Shown: positions 16,246-25,347, numbered from the stretch's first letter. The stretch: 64,000 nt of DNA from Aurantimonas sp036549475 (GCF_036549475.1 NZ_JAZHLI010000025.1:1-64000); one strand, 5' to 3'. The notes: a model not told the origin generated them from the sequence alone. A program made the numbers and translations.

Positions 16246-16764
16246 TCATCGCAGCTCCGCATTCGTCGTGAACAGATAATCCTCGCCTTCCGCCGTGGCG
16301 TGGCAACTTATGCAGCCCTGAGCCAATCCTGCTATGGACGTGCCCTCTGCAGTCTGGTCGAGGGTGCCGTCGGGCAGGTACTTGGCCCAAAACCAGTTGC
16401 CGGAGTCGGAGGCATAATCGTTTGCTCGGCGGAACATGATCGTCACCGCGCCGAGATGATCGCCGGGACTGCCAAGCACCTGATCTACAGTGACGCCTTC
16501 CGGACCATAATTGCGCTTAATTACCAGCGTTCCTGTGTGACCGTCGACCGTCGCGTCGGTATAAAACGTCTCCAGCATCATACCGTGCGGATCCGTCCCC
16601 GGATACGGGAAGGCCTGAACAGCGTCCTCCCCCGCCAAGTTGCGCTCCTGCATGATCTGCCAGAGCTGCCCGGCGTAGTCTTTGTCACCCTGTTTGCCGA
16701 AATCCTGAGCGGCCGCGGCGCTCGCCACGAGGCTCAAGGCACTTCCAATTATCACCAGTCGCAT
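16246..16764 (-). CDS. Cytochrome P460-like periplasmic protein with CxxCH heme site
   Basis: A 172-residue secreted protein: signal peptide to about ASAAAAQ (residue 20), a P460-type beta domain (YGPEGVTVDQVLGSPG, FWAKYLPDGT) and one c-type heme site CISCH at residues 151-155. The family is periplasmic; true P460 cytochromes have a Lys cross-link, and many environmental relatives are uncharacterised. A longer relative with an NPCAA repeat insert is at 45498-46646. It is divergent from a TetR gene whose intergenic region carries two palindromes, so TetR control is plausible. Confidence 0.7.
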   Translation of the reverse strand: MRLVIIGSALSLVASAAAAQDFGKQGDKDYAGQLWQIMQERNLAGEDAVQAFPYPGTDPHGMMLETFYTDATVDGHTGTLVIKRNYGPEGVTVDQVLGSPGDHLGAVTIMFRRANDYASDSGNWFWAKYLPDGTLDQTAEGTSIAGLAQGCISCHATAEGEDYLFTTNAELR

Positions 16765-16831
16765 GTGGGAGTCCTCCTCTCGTTCGTCCCAACAGGGACA
16801 CTGAGGTCAAACGGGCGAAGGACTGTTTTGT

Positions 16832-16844
16832 TGCAGTCGCTGCA
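16832..16844. promoter_or_regulatory. Palindrome between P460-like and TetR genes
   Basis: Inverted repeat TGCAG-TCG-CTGCA, perfect over 5-bp arms. It lies 68-80 nt upstream of the P460-like start. It shares its CAG...CTG core with the second dyad at 16907-16928, so both may be operators of the adjacent TetR protein. Confidence 0.4.
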
Positions 16845-16906
16845 GAATGGCGGAGGGGCTGCGTTGCCGACGCAGCCCGGTGCGGAACTTTCCTGGCCGA
16901 GGCATA

Positions 16907-16928
16907 TTTTACAGCATGTGCTGCAAAA
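16907..16928. promoter_or_regulatory. Likely TetR operator overlapping its own leader
   Basis: A 22-bp dyad with arms TTTT(A/G)CAGCA and TGCTG(C/T)AAAA, symmetric at 9 of 11 base pairs. It lies 15 nt before the TTG start of the TetR gene, the usual place for an autoregulatory site. Confidence 0.5.
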
Positions 16929-16942
16929 CAACGGAGGAGCGT

Positions 16943-17593
16943 TTGGCGCGTCCAAGAGCTTTTGATGAATCTGCTGTTTTGGAGCAGATCGTTCGCCTGT
17001 TCTGGAAACGCGGTTATGGGGCGACCTCAGTACGGGACCTCGAAGCCGCAACCGGAATCGGCATGACGAGCCTTTACAACGCCTTTGGAGGCAAGCGCGA
17101 AATTTTTCGTTCTGCGCTGGAGCATTATTCCGAGCACCGAACCCGTCGCTGTCTCGACGACATCGAGCACCTGGCGTCGCCGTCGGATCGCATCCGGACC
17201 TTTGTCTCGCGGGTCACCGATGCGGCGTTGGGTGACCCGGATCGTATGGGTTGCCTCGTGATCAACACGGCGATCGAACTCGGTCCGCATGACGAGGAAA
17301 TCGCGGAAACCGTCGCCGGATACCTCGCTGAGGTCGAAGCCTTTTTCCGGCGCAACTTCGAAGCTGCTCAGAGGGGGGAAGGCGCGGATCCAGACGTCAC
17401 GCCCGAAGATGCAGGGCGCTCCTTCAGCGCATTGATGTTCGGCCTGCGAGTGCTGGCGCGTACGCGCCCCGACCGCGAGATGATGGAAGGAGCGGCACGG
17501 CCGCTTCTGGCCCTGCTGCGAAATGGCGATCGCCATTCTGCAGTCAATCAATGCCTTACGAGACCGGAGAATTCTCATGTTGAACAATCCTAA
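16943..17593 (+). CDS. TetR-family transcriptional regulator
   Basis: A regulator of about 216 residues. The N-terminal HTH (LFWKRGYGATSVRDLEAAT, GIGMTSLYNAFGGKREIF) is clear, and a ligand domain follows with GCLVINTAIELGPHDEEIAE. I chose TTG at 16943 because GGAGGAG sits just before it and it gives the family start ARPRAFDESAV; an upstream ATG overlaps the operator. The Cys in the ligand domain is conserved in a paralogue at 34918-35541, which also neighbours a peroxiredoxin. A redox- or electrophile-sensing repressor is a fair guess. Confidence 0.85.
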   Translation: MARPRAFDESAVLEQIVRLFWKRGYGATSVRDLEAATGIGMTSLYNAFGGKREIFRSALEHYSEHRTRRCLDDIEHLASPSDRIRTFVSRVTDAALGDPDRMGCLVINTAIELGPHDEEIAETVAGYLAEVEAFFRRNFEAAQRGEGADPDVTPEDAGRSFSALMFGLRVLARTRPDREMMEGAARPLLALLRNGDRHSAVNQCLTRPENSHVEQS

Positions 17594-18085
17594 GTTGATG
17601 CCCGGAAACCCGACGCCGACGATGACCCTGCCGCTGGTGGATGGCGGTGAGGCGAAACTCGGCGGGGGCGGGGACTGGCCGGTCGCGGTCGTTTACCGGG
17701 CCGACATTGCCGCAAGTATCTCAAGACGCTTGACGGGCCGCTCGCAGAGTTCAGGGACGCCGGCGCCGAGATCATCGTCGTTTCGGGCGATCCACGCGAG
17801 CGCACCGGGAAGTCGAGTAGGAAGGCTGGCGCTTTCTCGTCGCCTGCGAGCTTTCCCAGGAGCAGATGCGCGCGCTTTGCCTCTACATCTCCGAGCCGCG
17901 CTCGCCTCAGGAGACGGATCGACCCTTCGCCGAGCCAGGGCTCTTCGCCACCAATCCCGACGGGTTTCGGCAGATCGTGGACATATCGAACGCTCGCCTT
18001 CAGGGCGCTTCTGAGCGGGCTGAAGTTCATCCAAGAAAGAATTACCCGATCGACGGCACTGTCCGCCAAATAATGGGAGATCAAG
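17578..18085 (+). pseudogene. Peroxiredoxin-like gene, frameshifted and lacking its CPIC motif
   Basis: It begins MLNNPKLMPGNPTPTMTLPL and runs as a peroxiredoxin to VAVVYR. The bases for the GKHCPI part are then lost. Homology continues in a second frame (CRKYLKTLDGPLAEF, IIVVSGDPRERTG) and a third (ALCLYISEPRSPQETDRP, FAEPGLFATNPDGFRQ). The peroxidatic Cys is therefore deleted and the gene is broken at least twice. It overlaps the TetR end by 16 nt and is a dead paralogue of the genes at 6953 and 34345. Confidence 0.78.
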
Positions 18086-18892
18086 ATGAGCACTGCACGT
18101 TACGCTTATGAACATGTCTCGTCGGAGATCCTGTCCGAGGATATGCAATTTGGAGACAGCGCCCCCAAGCCGGGCGGTCGGCTGCCAGAGTTCGACCTGT
18201 CCACCGTAAACGGCGGCCAGTTAAGAACGAGCGACCTCGCCGATCGTCCGATGCTGCTGGTCACCGGCTCGTTCACCTGCCCGATGACGGCCAGCTCCAA
18301 CCCGATCCTGAAAGAACTTTATGCGAAGTTCGGCTGTGCGATCGAATTCGTCACGCTCTATGTGCGGGAAGCGCATCCCGGAGAGCATTATGACCAGGCC
18401 AGCGTGGCAGAGGAGAAGCGAGAGGCAGCCAGCGCACTGAAGAGCCGCGACCAGCTTCCCTGGACGGTCGCGGTCGACGACCCGGACGGTTCCGTCCATC
18501 GGCGGTTGGATGAGAAGCCGAATGCTGCGTATCTGACTGATCGGACCGGGACCATCGTTTTCCGTTCACTTTGGGCCGGAGACAAGCGTGGCCTTACACA
18601 GGCGTTGGAAGCTGTCGCCAAGGGAGAACGACCGCCCGAGGAGGAGAGCACGCGCCGGCTCGTCCCGATGGCCCGCGGCGTCGGAACCATGCGCGAGATG
18701 ACGCGGCGGGCTGGCCCGCGCGCGCAAAGCGACCTTTGGCAGGCGGCCCCTCCGATGGGCGTGATGGCCTGGCTCGCGGATCAATATCGTCCGCTGCCGC
18801 CGGTTTGGCGCACGGCAGCCGCCGCCGCGACCATCGGGGTGGGTGTCGCCGTGGTTGCCACGCTCGCAGCACGGGCCGCGAGTCGCAGGTAA
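18086..18892 (+). CDS. Redoxin/iodothyronine-deiodinase-like protein with C-terminal membrane anchor
   Basis: The 268-residue protein has a thioredoxin-like fold (LPEFDLSTVNGGQLRTSDL) in which LVTGSFTCPMTASSNPIL places a Cys where deiodinases have selenocysteine, followed by FVTLYVREAHPGEHYDQ, the deiodinase-type loop. Beyond residue 200 an Arg-rich linker leads to one helix (AAAATIGVGVAVVATLAA) and a basic tail, so the domain is probably tethered to the membrane. It is likely a peroxidase or reductive dehalogenase-like redox enzyme; the substrate is unknown. It starts a run of same-strand genes after the broken peroxiredoxin. Confidence 0.75.
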   Translation: MSTARYAYEHVSSEILSEDMQFGDSAPKPGGRLPEFDLSTVNGGQLRTSDLADRPMLLVTGSFTCPMTASSNPILKELYAKFGCAIEFVTLYVREAHPGEHYDQASVAEEKREAASALKSRDQLPWTVAVDDPDGSVHRRLDEKPNAAYLTDRTGTIVFRSLWAGDKRGLTQALEAVAKGERPPEEESTRRLVPMARGVGTMREMTRRAGPRAQSDLWQAAPPMGVMAWLADQYRPLPPVWRTAAAAATIGVGVAVVATLAARAASRR

Positions 18893-18927
18893 TCCGCCAG
18901 ATCCATGACAGAAAGGAAGTTCGAACA

Positions 18928-19347
18928 ATGACGCCACTCTGGGCCGGACTGATTGCGGGTTTCGTCGCGACAACCATCCTCTCGATGATGCAGTTCGTGA
19001 AGCAGAAGATGAACATCATGCCGCAGCTCGACATGATCGGGATGATCTCGGGCATGATGGGTGCCTCGCGCGGGATGGGTTGGGTTGTACATTTCATCGT
19101 GGGCACGGTGCTTTACGGGCTGACCTACGTCTACCTGTTCGCCGGTCTCGGGCCGGACGCGCACTGGCTGAGTGGCGCGGCATTGGGTGCGGCTGGATGG
19201 TTGATGGCAATGCTGGTCATGATGCCGATGGCAGGAAACGGCGTATTTGGCCTGAAACTGGGCAGAATGGTGCCGGTGATGGCGCTGATGATGCACATCG
19301 TCTTCGGCGCCATCCTCGGCTTTGTCTACGGCTGGATCGTCGCATGA
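18928..19347 (+). CDS. DUF6789-type four-helix membrane protein
   Basis: This 139-residue, Met-rich integral membrane protein has about four helices (LWAGLIAGFVATTILSMMQF; VVHFIVGTVLYGLTYVYLF). It carries the Gly/His pattern of small DUF6789-like proteins near GLKLGRMVPVMALMMHIVFG. Function unknown. ATG at 18928 follows AAAGGAAG; the last bases overlap the SDR start as ATGA, so the two are co-translated. Confidence 0.65.
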   Translation: MTPLWAGLIAGFVATTILSMMQFVKQKMNIMPQLDMIGMISGMMGASRGMGWVVHFIVGTVLYGLTYVYLFAGLGPDAHWLSGAALGAAGWLMAMLVMMPMAGNGVFGLKLGRMVPVMALMMHIVFGAILGFVYGWIVA

Positions 19348-20402
19348 TCGGCGCGGCGGAGCATGCCAAGCCCGAGGGGCGGGCCCCGGAGCGCGTCATC
19401 ATCACCGGCGCCTCCGCAGGAGTGGGGCGTGCGATCGCCGAAGAGTTCGCACGACACGGCTGGCGCGTCGGCCTGATCGCCCGTGGGCGGGCGGGCCTGG
19501 AGGGCGCCGCCGATGCCGTCAGGCGCCTTGGAGGCGAGCCGCTCGTCCTGCAGGCTGACGTGTCCGATCCGGAGGCGCTCGATCGGAGGGCCGGTGAGGC
19601 AGTTGCCGCCTGGGGTGGCATCGACGTCTGGATCAACGTGGCCATGGTGACGATGATCTCGCCGATCGCGAACATCGAGCCCGATGAGTACCGGCGTGTC
19701 ACCGACGTCACCTATCATGGGCAGGTCTTCGGAACCATGACGGCCCTGCGCCGGATGAAGCGCCAGGGCCATGGCACGATCGTCAGCATCGGCTCGGCGT
19801 TGAGCTACCGAGGCATCCCGCTCCAGGCCCCCTATTGCGGCGCCAAGTTCGCGGTGCGCGGCTTCCTCGATGCGCTGCGCAGCGAGCTCGACCACGACGG
19901 CTCGCCGATCCGGGTCACCGAGGTGCACCTGCCCGCGGTCAACACGCCGCAATTCCACTGGGCGCGCAACAAGATGCCGAAGCGGCCACAACCGATGCCG
20001 CCGATTTACCAAGCGGAAGCGATAGCGAGGGAAGTCTGGCGGGCCACGCACGAGGCGCCGCGCGAGCTGTGGCTCGGCGGCTCCGCGATGCAGGCCATTC
20101 TCGGCGATGCCGCCGCGCCGGGGGTTGTGGACCACATGCTTGCCGGCAAAGGCTATTCTGGTCAGCAGACGGACGAGCCGGCCGAGGTGCGGCGGGATAA
20201 CCTTTTCGAGCCGGTGGACGACGAGCGGGGCCACGGCGCCCACGGCCGTTTCGACGGGCAGGCCCGCGAGCGGCTGTTGGCGTTTCGGCCCGAACGTTTG
20301 CGGGTCGGCGCGGCGTTGGGCGCAGGTCTAGCGGCAGCGCTCCTTGCGCTTGCGCTCACCTCTGCTGCAAAACGCGCTCGTCCGCGTAGGGACCGGCCGT
20401 GA
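19344..20402 (+). CDS. Short-chain dehydrogenase/reductase with C-terminal membrane anchor
   Basis: A 352-residue SDR: nucleotide site VIITGASAGVGRAIAEEFA (TGxxxGxG), acidic LQADVSDPEAL, catalytic SIGSALSYRGIPLQAPYCGA with the YxxxK tyrosine and the following Lys. The NNAG-type motif is altered to INVAMV. The extra C-terminal 80 residues end in a helix (GAALGAGLAAALLALALTSA) and a basic tail, giving a membrane anchor like the redoxin two genes upstream. It overlaps both neighbours (ATGA and GTGA), so it is a tight operon member. Substrate unknown. Confidence 0.85.
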   Translation: MIGAAEHAKPEGRAPERVIITGASAGVGRAIAEEFARHGWRVGLIARGRAGLEGAADAVRRLGGEPLVLQADVSDPEALDRRAGEAVAAWGGIDVWINVAMVTMISPIANIEPDEYRRVTDVTYHGQVFGTMTALRRMKRQGHGTIVSIGSALSYRGIPLQAPYCGAKFAVRGFLDALRSELDHDGSPIRVTEVHLPAVNTPQFHWARNKMPKRPQPMPPIYQAEAIAREVWRATHEAPRELWLGGSAMQAILGDAAAPGVVDHMLAGKGYSGQQTDEPAEVRRDNLFEPVDDERGHGAHGRFDGQARERLLAFRPERLRVGAALGAGLAAALLALALTSAAKRARPRRDRP

Positions 20403-22297
20403 GCGCCCGGGCTCCCGTCCCAGCCCCTGACCAGGTAGCGGCCTATCTGCCGATCGAGAAGCTCGGAATGATCGGTGACCGGCGCACTGCGGCAATGGTC
20501 GACGCCAATGGAACTATCGGCTGGTTCTGCCTGCCGAACTTCGACGGCGCGCCCGTGTTCGGCGGGCTCATCGATGCGGAGCGTGGAGGGGCTTGGCGCC
20601 TCGGACCGCGCGAGCCATCGGTCGGCCGGCAGCGCTACGAAGGATCGACAACCACACTCCTCACGACCTGGGGCGATGCTTCGGCCGGTGTGGAACTCGC
20701 CGATGCGATGCTCTGGCCGCAGAATGCGCGTGACGGCAGCGAGCTGAGCCGTGTCATCGTGCGGAGGCTCCGGGCACGAGGCGTCGGCGCGCGCTGCGCG
20801 ATGACGTTTCATCCGCGCGACGATTTTGGCGAGGCCGCTGTCGTGTCGGAGGCCGATGGCGCGCTGCGAGTGGAGGTCGGCTCGCACGTGCTGCGCGTTT
20901 GGACGAGCTTTCCGGTCCGGGTCGTCCCTGGCGGCGCCGAAGCCGAGTTCGAGCTGGCCGAGGGCGACGAGGCTTGGGCCGTGCTCGCACTCGCGGACGA
21001 AACCCTCTGGACCCCGGAGCGCGCCGCGCAGGCGCTGCGCGAAACGGAGTCCTACTGGCGGAACCGGGCGAGGCGGCTCACCTTTTTCGGCCCGCGCCGA
21101 TCCCGGATCCTCCGCTGCGCAACAGTCTTCCACCTCCTCAGCTTCGCGCCTACGGGAGCGCTCGTTGCAGCTCCGACATGCTCGCTCCCCGAGCGGATCG
21201 GCGGCGACCGCAACTACGACTACCGTTTCGCTTGGATCCGTGACGTGTCGCTCGCCATGGCGAGTCTGGCGATGCTCGGCGATCTCGAGGCGGCCGAACG
21301 CTATATGGACTGGTTGGCCGGCCTGGGATCATCAACCGATATGCCGCTCCAGGTGCTCTACCGGATCGACGGCAGCACCAATGCCGCGCAAGAGGTCCGG
21401 GACGATCTTTCCGGCTATTGCGGCTCGCGCCCCGTGCTGTTCGGCAACCATGCGGCCGGCCAGCACCAAATCGACAGCTTCGGCTATCTCGTCGACTGCG
21501 CCCTCATCTACCTCCAGCAGGGCGGGCGGTGGAAGGACGCGTACTGGCAGATGACCCGTCGCCTTGCGGACTATACGGCGACGAAGTGGCGCGAGCCGGG
21601 GCAGGACATCTGGGAGCTTGGCGATGCCTGCCACTTCGTCAGCAGCAAGGTGCTGGCCTGGGTGACGCTGGAGCGCGCGGTCCGCATTTCGGAACGCACA
21701 GGCGCTGAGGGGGACGTTGCCCGCTGGCGGCTGGAGATGGACGCCATCCAGAAGGACGTCCGGGAGCGCGGATGGAGCGAAAAGCTCGGCGCCTTCCGTC
21801 AGCACTACGAGGCGGACGACCTCGACGCCTCGGCGCTCCTGATGGCGATGTTCGACTTCCTGCCGATCGACGACCCGCGGCTGGTCGCCACGATCGACCG
21901 CATCGAAGAGTGCCTCACGCGCAACGATCTGGTCTTCCGCTTCGACCCCGAGAAGATCCCGTCGCCCCTGGGGCTGCCGCTCGGCGCGGCGGAAGGCGCA
22001 TTCCTGCCCTGCACCTTTTGGCTTGCTGCGGTGCGCGCCAAGCAGGGGCGCCCCGACCGCGCCGAGGCGATACTGGCGCGGGTCGAGAAAACGATGGGAG
22101 AGCTCGGGCTTCTTGCCGAAGAGATGGACCCGGCGACCGGCGCGTTCCTCGGCAACACGCCGCTGCTGTTCAGCCATGCCGAATACCTGAAGGCCGTGCT
22201 GTCTATCGCCAAGGCAAGGCCGATGGGCCGTATGCTGCTGATGGCATCGCAGATCATAGGCCGGATCCGGAAGCACGTCCGAGGGGACCGGAACTGA
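20399..22297 (+). CDS. Glycoside hydrolase family 15 protein (trehalase/glucoamylase-like)
   Basis: The 632-residue cytoplasmic enzyme begins YLPIEKLGMIGDRRTAAMV, followed by DGTIGWFCLPNFDGAPVFG-like GH15 N-terminal beta domain. The (alpha/alpha)6 barrel has RNYDYRFAWIRDVSLAM-type residues near 275, SFGYLVDCALIYLQQGG, and GQDIWELGDACHFVSSK, where the Glu is the general acid. Relatives hydrolyse trehalose or alpha-glucans. GTG start overlaps the SDR stop by 4 nt. Its link with an SDR and redox genes is not explained by a known pathway; general stress-solute metabolism is an inference. Confidence 0.85.
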   Translation: MSARAPVPAPDQVAAYLPIEKLGMIGDRRTAAMVDANGTIGWFCLPNFDGAPVFGGLIDAERGGAWRLGPREPSVGRQRYEGSTTTLLTTWGDASAGVELADAMLWPQNARDGSELSRVIVRRLRARGVGARCAMTFHPRDDFGEAAVVSEADGALRVEVGSHVLRVWTSFPVRVVPGGAEAEFELAEGDEAWAVLALADETLWTPERAAQALRETESYWRNRARRLTFFGPRRSRILRCATVFHLLSFAPTGALVAAPTCSLPERIGGDRNYDYRFAWIRDVSLAMASLAMLGDLEAAERYMDWLAGLGSSTDMPLQVLYRIDGSTNAAQEVRDDLSGYCGSRPVLFGNHAAGQHQIDSFGYLVDCALIYLQQGGRWKDAYWQMTRRLADYTATKWREPGQDIWELGDACHFVSSKVLAWVTLERAVRISERTGAEGDVARWRLEMDAIQKDVRERGWSEKLGAFRQHYEADDLDASALLMAMFDFLPIDDPRLVATIDRIEECLTRNDLVFRFDPEKIPSPLGLPLGAAEGAFLPCTFWLAAVRAKQGRPDRAEAILARVEKTMGELGLLAEEMDPATGAFLGNTPLLFSHAEYLKAVLSIAKARPMGRMLLMASQIIGRIRKHVRGDRN

Positions 22298-22313
22298 CCC
22301 CTCGAAAGGAGAT

Positions 22314-22924
22314 GAGATTGCCGATAATCAACGAGATTGATCTGGTTGAGCATGGCGCGGGACGCGTGCCGGCCCTCCAGGATCTTGACCTTGAGGCCGG
22401 CAATGTCGCTGCGGGCAAGGATGGTGTCGGATTCGATACTCATCTGCGGAGCGTATCGAACCCGGTCGTCTATTCGGCAGGCGATGCCGCCGCCACGGCG
22501 GGCCTCCACTGGCACCGGTTTCGGCGTTGGGGGGCAGGGTGGTGGCAGCGAACCTCCTGGGCGGAGACATAGCCGCCGCGAAGTATGCGGGCATCCCGAG
22601 CGCGGTCTTCACGATCCCGGCGCTGACCCGCGTGGCTGGAGCGAGGACGAGGCACTGAAGCAAAACCTGACCTTCGAGACGAAGTTCACCGACATGCGAG
22701 GCTGGTTCACCACCCGACGCTTCGCGGAAAGTGCTGCGGTGGCCAAGGTGCGAATCGAGCCGGGCAGCGGTCGCATTCTCCGGGCGCACATCCTCGGCCC
22801 CGAGAGCGTGGAGCTCATTAACCTCTTTTCACTTGCGATGCGAAACGGGCTTCGGAACGCGGACCTCGAGAATTTCGGCAGCGCCTACCCATCTGGTGCG
22901 TCCGACCTGACTTTGCTCATCTGA
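22314..22924 (+). pseudogene. C-terminal half of a flavoprotein disulfide reductase, frameshifted
   Basis: Three frames in series match the latter half of glutathione-reductase-like enzymes: NEIDLVEHGAGRVPALQDLD and SVSNPVVYSAGDAAATAG (FAD site), then AAKYAGIPSAVFTIPALTR, then KFTDMRGWFTTRRFAES and LENFGSAYPSGASDLTLLI. At least two frameshifts separate them, and the FAD/Cys N-terminal half is missing. It resembles the gene at 12691-14046, whose C-terminus (AYPSYASDL) it shares. Non-functional. Confidence 0.78.
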
Positions 22925-22985
22925 TCAAGAACACGCCGCAGCTCCCGGTTCGCCGCAGCTAAACTTTCAAAGGAAAGGCACAACG

Positions 22986-23807
22986 ATGGAGATGAAGACC
23001 CGAACCGTCGACGGAATAGCGCTGCGCTGGCACGAGCGGGGTGAGGGCATACCGCTCGTGCTGATTCACGGCATCCCGACGGGGCCGCGCCTCTGGCGGA
23101 ACGTCCTGCCGAGGATCGAGGGGGCGCGCTGCATTGCTTGGGAGATGGTGGGATATGCCGGCTCGATCCCGGCCGGCCGGGATCGCGACATTTCGGTGGC
23201 GAAGCAGGCGGAGTATCTGGCGAGCTGGATGGCCGCGCTCGGGATCGAGCGGGCGATCCTTGCGGGTCATGACCTCGGCGGCGGCGTGGCGCAGATCGCG
23301 GCGGTGCGCCATCGCGACCGTTGCGCGGGGCTTTTTCTGACGAACGCGATCGCCTACGACTCTTGGCCGATCCCGAGCGTGAAGGCGATGCGCGCCACTC
23401 GCGGCGCCGTGCGGCACCTCCCGAATGCGGCGTTGAAGATAGTGATGGCGACGCTGTTCCACCGTGGTCACGACGATAAGGGGCAGGCGCATGAGGCTCT
23501 GGAGGTGCACTTTCCCGCCTACCGCGACAGCGACGGTGCCGCAGCGCTGGCCCGGCAAGTGGCGGCGCTGGACGTCCGCGACACGGAGGCGGTGGCCACA
23601 GACCTGCCCCGTCTCAATTGTCCGGCGCGGCTTGTGTGGGGTGTAGCAGATCAGTTTCAGAAGGTCCGCTACGGCGAGCGGCTGGCGCGCGACCTCAAGG
23701 CACCGCTCAGGCGGATCGAAGACGGCAAGCATTTCACTCCGGAGGATCATCCCGACATCGTGGCCGAACAAATCAACGCTCTCGTGGCAGATGTTGCCGG
23801 GGGATAG
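22986..23807 (+). CDS. Alpha/beta hydrolase (haloalkane dehalogenase/epoxide hydrolase-like)
   Basis: A 273-residue alpha/beta-hydrolase fold. IPLVLIHGIPTGPRLWR gives the HGxP oxyanion motif, ILAGHDLGGGVAQIAAV gives the nucleophile elbow with Asp rather than Ser, LVWGVADQF the acid strand, and IEDGKHFTPEDHPD the catalytic His. An Asp nucleophile is found in haloalkane dehalogenases, epoxide hydrolases and fluoroacetate dehalogenases. Which of these applies cannot be told. ATG at 22986 follows AAAGGAAAGG. Confidence 0.82.
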   Translation: MEMKTRTVDGIALRWHERGEGIPLVLIHGIPTGPRLWRNVLPRIEGARCIAWEMVGYAGSIPAGRDRDISVAKQAEYLASWMAALGIERAILAGHDLGGGVAQIAAVRHRDRCAGLFLTNAIAYDSWPIPSVKAMRATRGAVRHLPNAALKIVMATLFHRGHDDKGQAHEALEVHFPAYRDSDGAAALARQVAALDVRDTEAVATDLPRLNCPARLVWGVADQFQKVRYGERLARDLKAPLRRIEDGKHFTPEDHPDIVAEQINALVADVAGG

Positions 23808-23820
23808 ACACCGACATGCG

Positions 23821-24507
23821 ATGCTACGCGCACGCGGCCGAACGCCTTACCTGATCGCGGCGCTGATTGTCTTGGCGGTGCTTGGTCTTCTCGCGTCGGA
23901 TCACCAGACGGGATGGCTCCGGGCTCTCACCGAGCAGGAGCGGCTGAACCGTCTGATCGACGCGGCCGGCGCTTTCGGCCCCGCCGCTGTGGTGCTGCTG
24001 CTGGCGCTGGCGATCGTGGCGTCGCCCCTTCCGAGCGCTCCGATTGCCATGGTCGCGGGCGCGGTCTACGGGCCGTTTGGCGGCACGGTGTTGGCAGTTG
24101 CTGGATCGTTCCTCGGTGCGTCAATTGCCTTCGTCATCGCACGGTTCCTCGCCTACGACGCGGTGCGCCGGTGGGACCTCGTTAGGCGGCCGCTGGACTG
24201 GCTCGAACGGGGTCACTCGCAGACCTGGCTCATGGGAGTCGTGTTCCTGACCCGCCTTGCGCCGTTCCTCTCCTTCGACGCGATCAGCTACGCCGTCGGG
24301 CTGACACCGCTCAGCTACTGGCGGTTCGCGGTCGCGACGCTTGCGGGCGTGGCGCCGATCAGCTTCCTGCTGGCCTACGGCGGCGGCACGATCTACGCGG
24401 CCGGGAGCGGCAGCATCCTCGTCACGATTCTCGCCTTCGGCGGGATCACCGCAATCCCGGTCCTCGCGCGCGTGATCTGGGTCTGGCTGAAGCGGCTCCG
24501 TTCCTGA
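23821..24507 (+). CDS. TVP38/TMEM64-family (VTT) membrane protein
   Basis: About 228 residues with roughly six helices and the VTT core: PLPSAPIAMVAGAVYGPFGG, then VAGSFLGASIAFVIARFLAY and FLTRLAPFLSFDAISYAVGL. These inner-membrane proteins belong to the DedA superfamily; roles in lipid scrambling or transport have been proposed for relatives. ATG at 23821 lies 14 nt after the hydrolase stop; an upstream in-frame ATG overlapping the hydrolase gene is the alternative. A second member, fused to DUF547, is at 38371. Confidence 0.82.
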   Translation: MLRARGRTPYLIAALIVLAVLGLLASDHQTGWLRALTEQERLNRLIDAAGAFGPAAVVLLLALAIVASPLPSAPIAMVAGAVYGPFGGTVLAVAGSFLGASIAFVIARFLAYDAVRRWDLVRRPLDWLERGHSQTWLMGVVFLTRLAPFLSFDAISYAVGLTPLSYWRFAVATLAGVAPISFLLAYGGGTIYAAGSGSILVTILAFGGITAIPVLARVIWVWLKRLRS

Positions 24508-24534
24508 TGGCTCTTATCAGAGCGGGTAGCCTCG

Positions 24535-25347
24535 TCACCGCAGGTCGACGCGCACGCTTCCCCCGATTTCCAGAGGCACGTGAAGAAAGCCTCCGGCATC
24601 GACCTCAACCGGACCCGCGACCCGTGCAGGAAGATCGACAGCGGCGATAGGCACCACGCCATCGACGAGGCGCAGTACCAACAACCGCCGTCGATTTTGC
24701 TCCGGCAGGATCAGGTCGGCGACGCCATCGCCGGAGACGTCGGCGGTCGCGGCGAAGCTCACCTCGGTAGCTCCGATAGTGTGCGACGTGTAACCTGGCT
24801 GTGGCGGGTAGACGCGGCGAAGCGTCCCGTCCCGCAGGGACAGCAGCTCCAGTACGCCGTCAATATGCGGTGTCCGAACCACCGCGATCTCATCACGACC
24901 GTCGCCGGTGAAGTCTTCGATCGCCGCGATTGAGAGCCATCGGTTCGGCTGACCGATGGGCGGCGTTGCCGCCCGCTCGACGAGCGCTTCGCCGCTCAGG
25001 CCATAGACCGCCACAGCCGCCCCCGCGCGGACGTCGGTGCGGATTGCCACGATCTCACGCCTGCCGTCGCCGTCAAGATCGGCAAGACGCGGCGTCACGT
25101 CTTCGAACACGTACCGCTCGGGCAGCACGATCTCGTGGATCGCGCCGCGCTCGTCGCGCACAACGAGGCTGCCACCCTCGATACCATCTCCGAGCACGCC
25201 GTGGGCGTAGCGGGTGGTGGGCCTGCCGTACCAAGTGGCAGCGACGTCCGGTTCCAGAGTGGTCGCTACGCTGCCATCGGCTAGTCGAACCTGCGCCGCC
25301 GCCGGTCCGGCAATCGACAGTGTTATCGCAGCGGCGGCGCAGTGCAT
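24535..25347 (-). CDS. Secreted FG-GAP/VCBS beta-propeller protein
   Basis: A 270-residue protein with a signal peptide (MHCAAAAITLSIAGPAAAQ) and at least three FG-GAP-like repeats with calcium-binding loops: PRLADLDGDGRREIVAIRT, IEDFTGDGRDEIAVVRT, TADVSGDGVADLILPEQ. Such proteins are periplasmic or extracellular propellers, often for binding rather than catalysis. Start chosen at ATG 25347 to give a clean signal peptide; the frame is open further upstream. Convergent with the TVP38 gene. Partner unknown. Confidence 0.72.
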   Translation of the reverse strand: MHCAAAAITLSIAGPAAAQVRLADGSVATTLEPDVAATWYGRPTTRYAHGVLGDGIEGGSLVVRDERGAIHEIVLPERYVFEDVTPRLADLDGDGRREIVAIRTDVRAGAAVAVYGLSGEALVERAATPPIGQPNRWLSIAAIEDFTGDGRDEIAVVRTPHIDGVLELLSLRDGTLRRVYPPQPGYTSHTIGATEVSFAATADVSGDGVADLILPEQNRRRLLVLRLVDGVVPIAAVDLPARVAGPVEVDAGGFLHVPLEIGGSVRVDLR

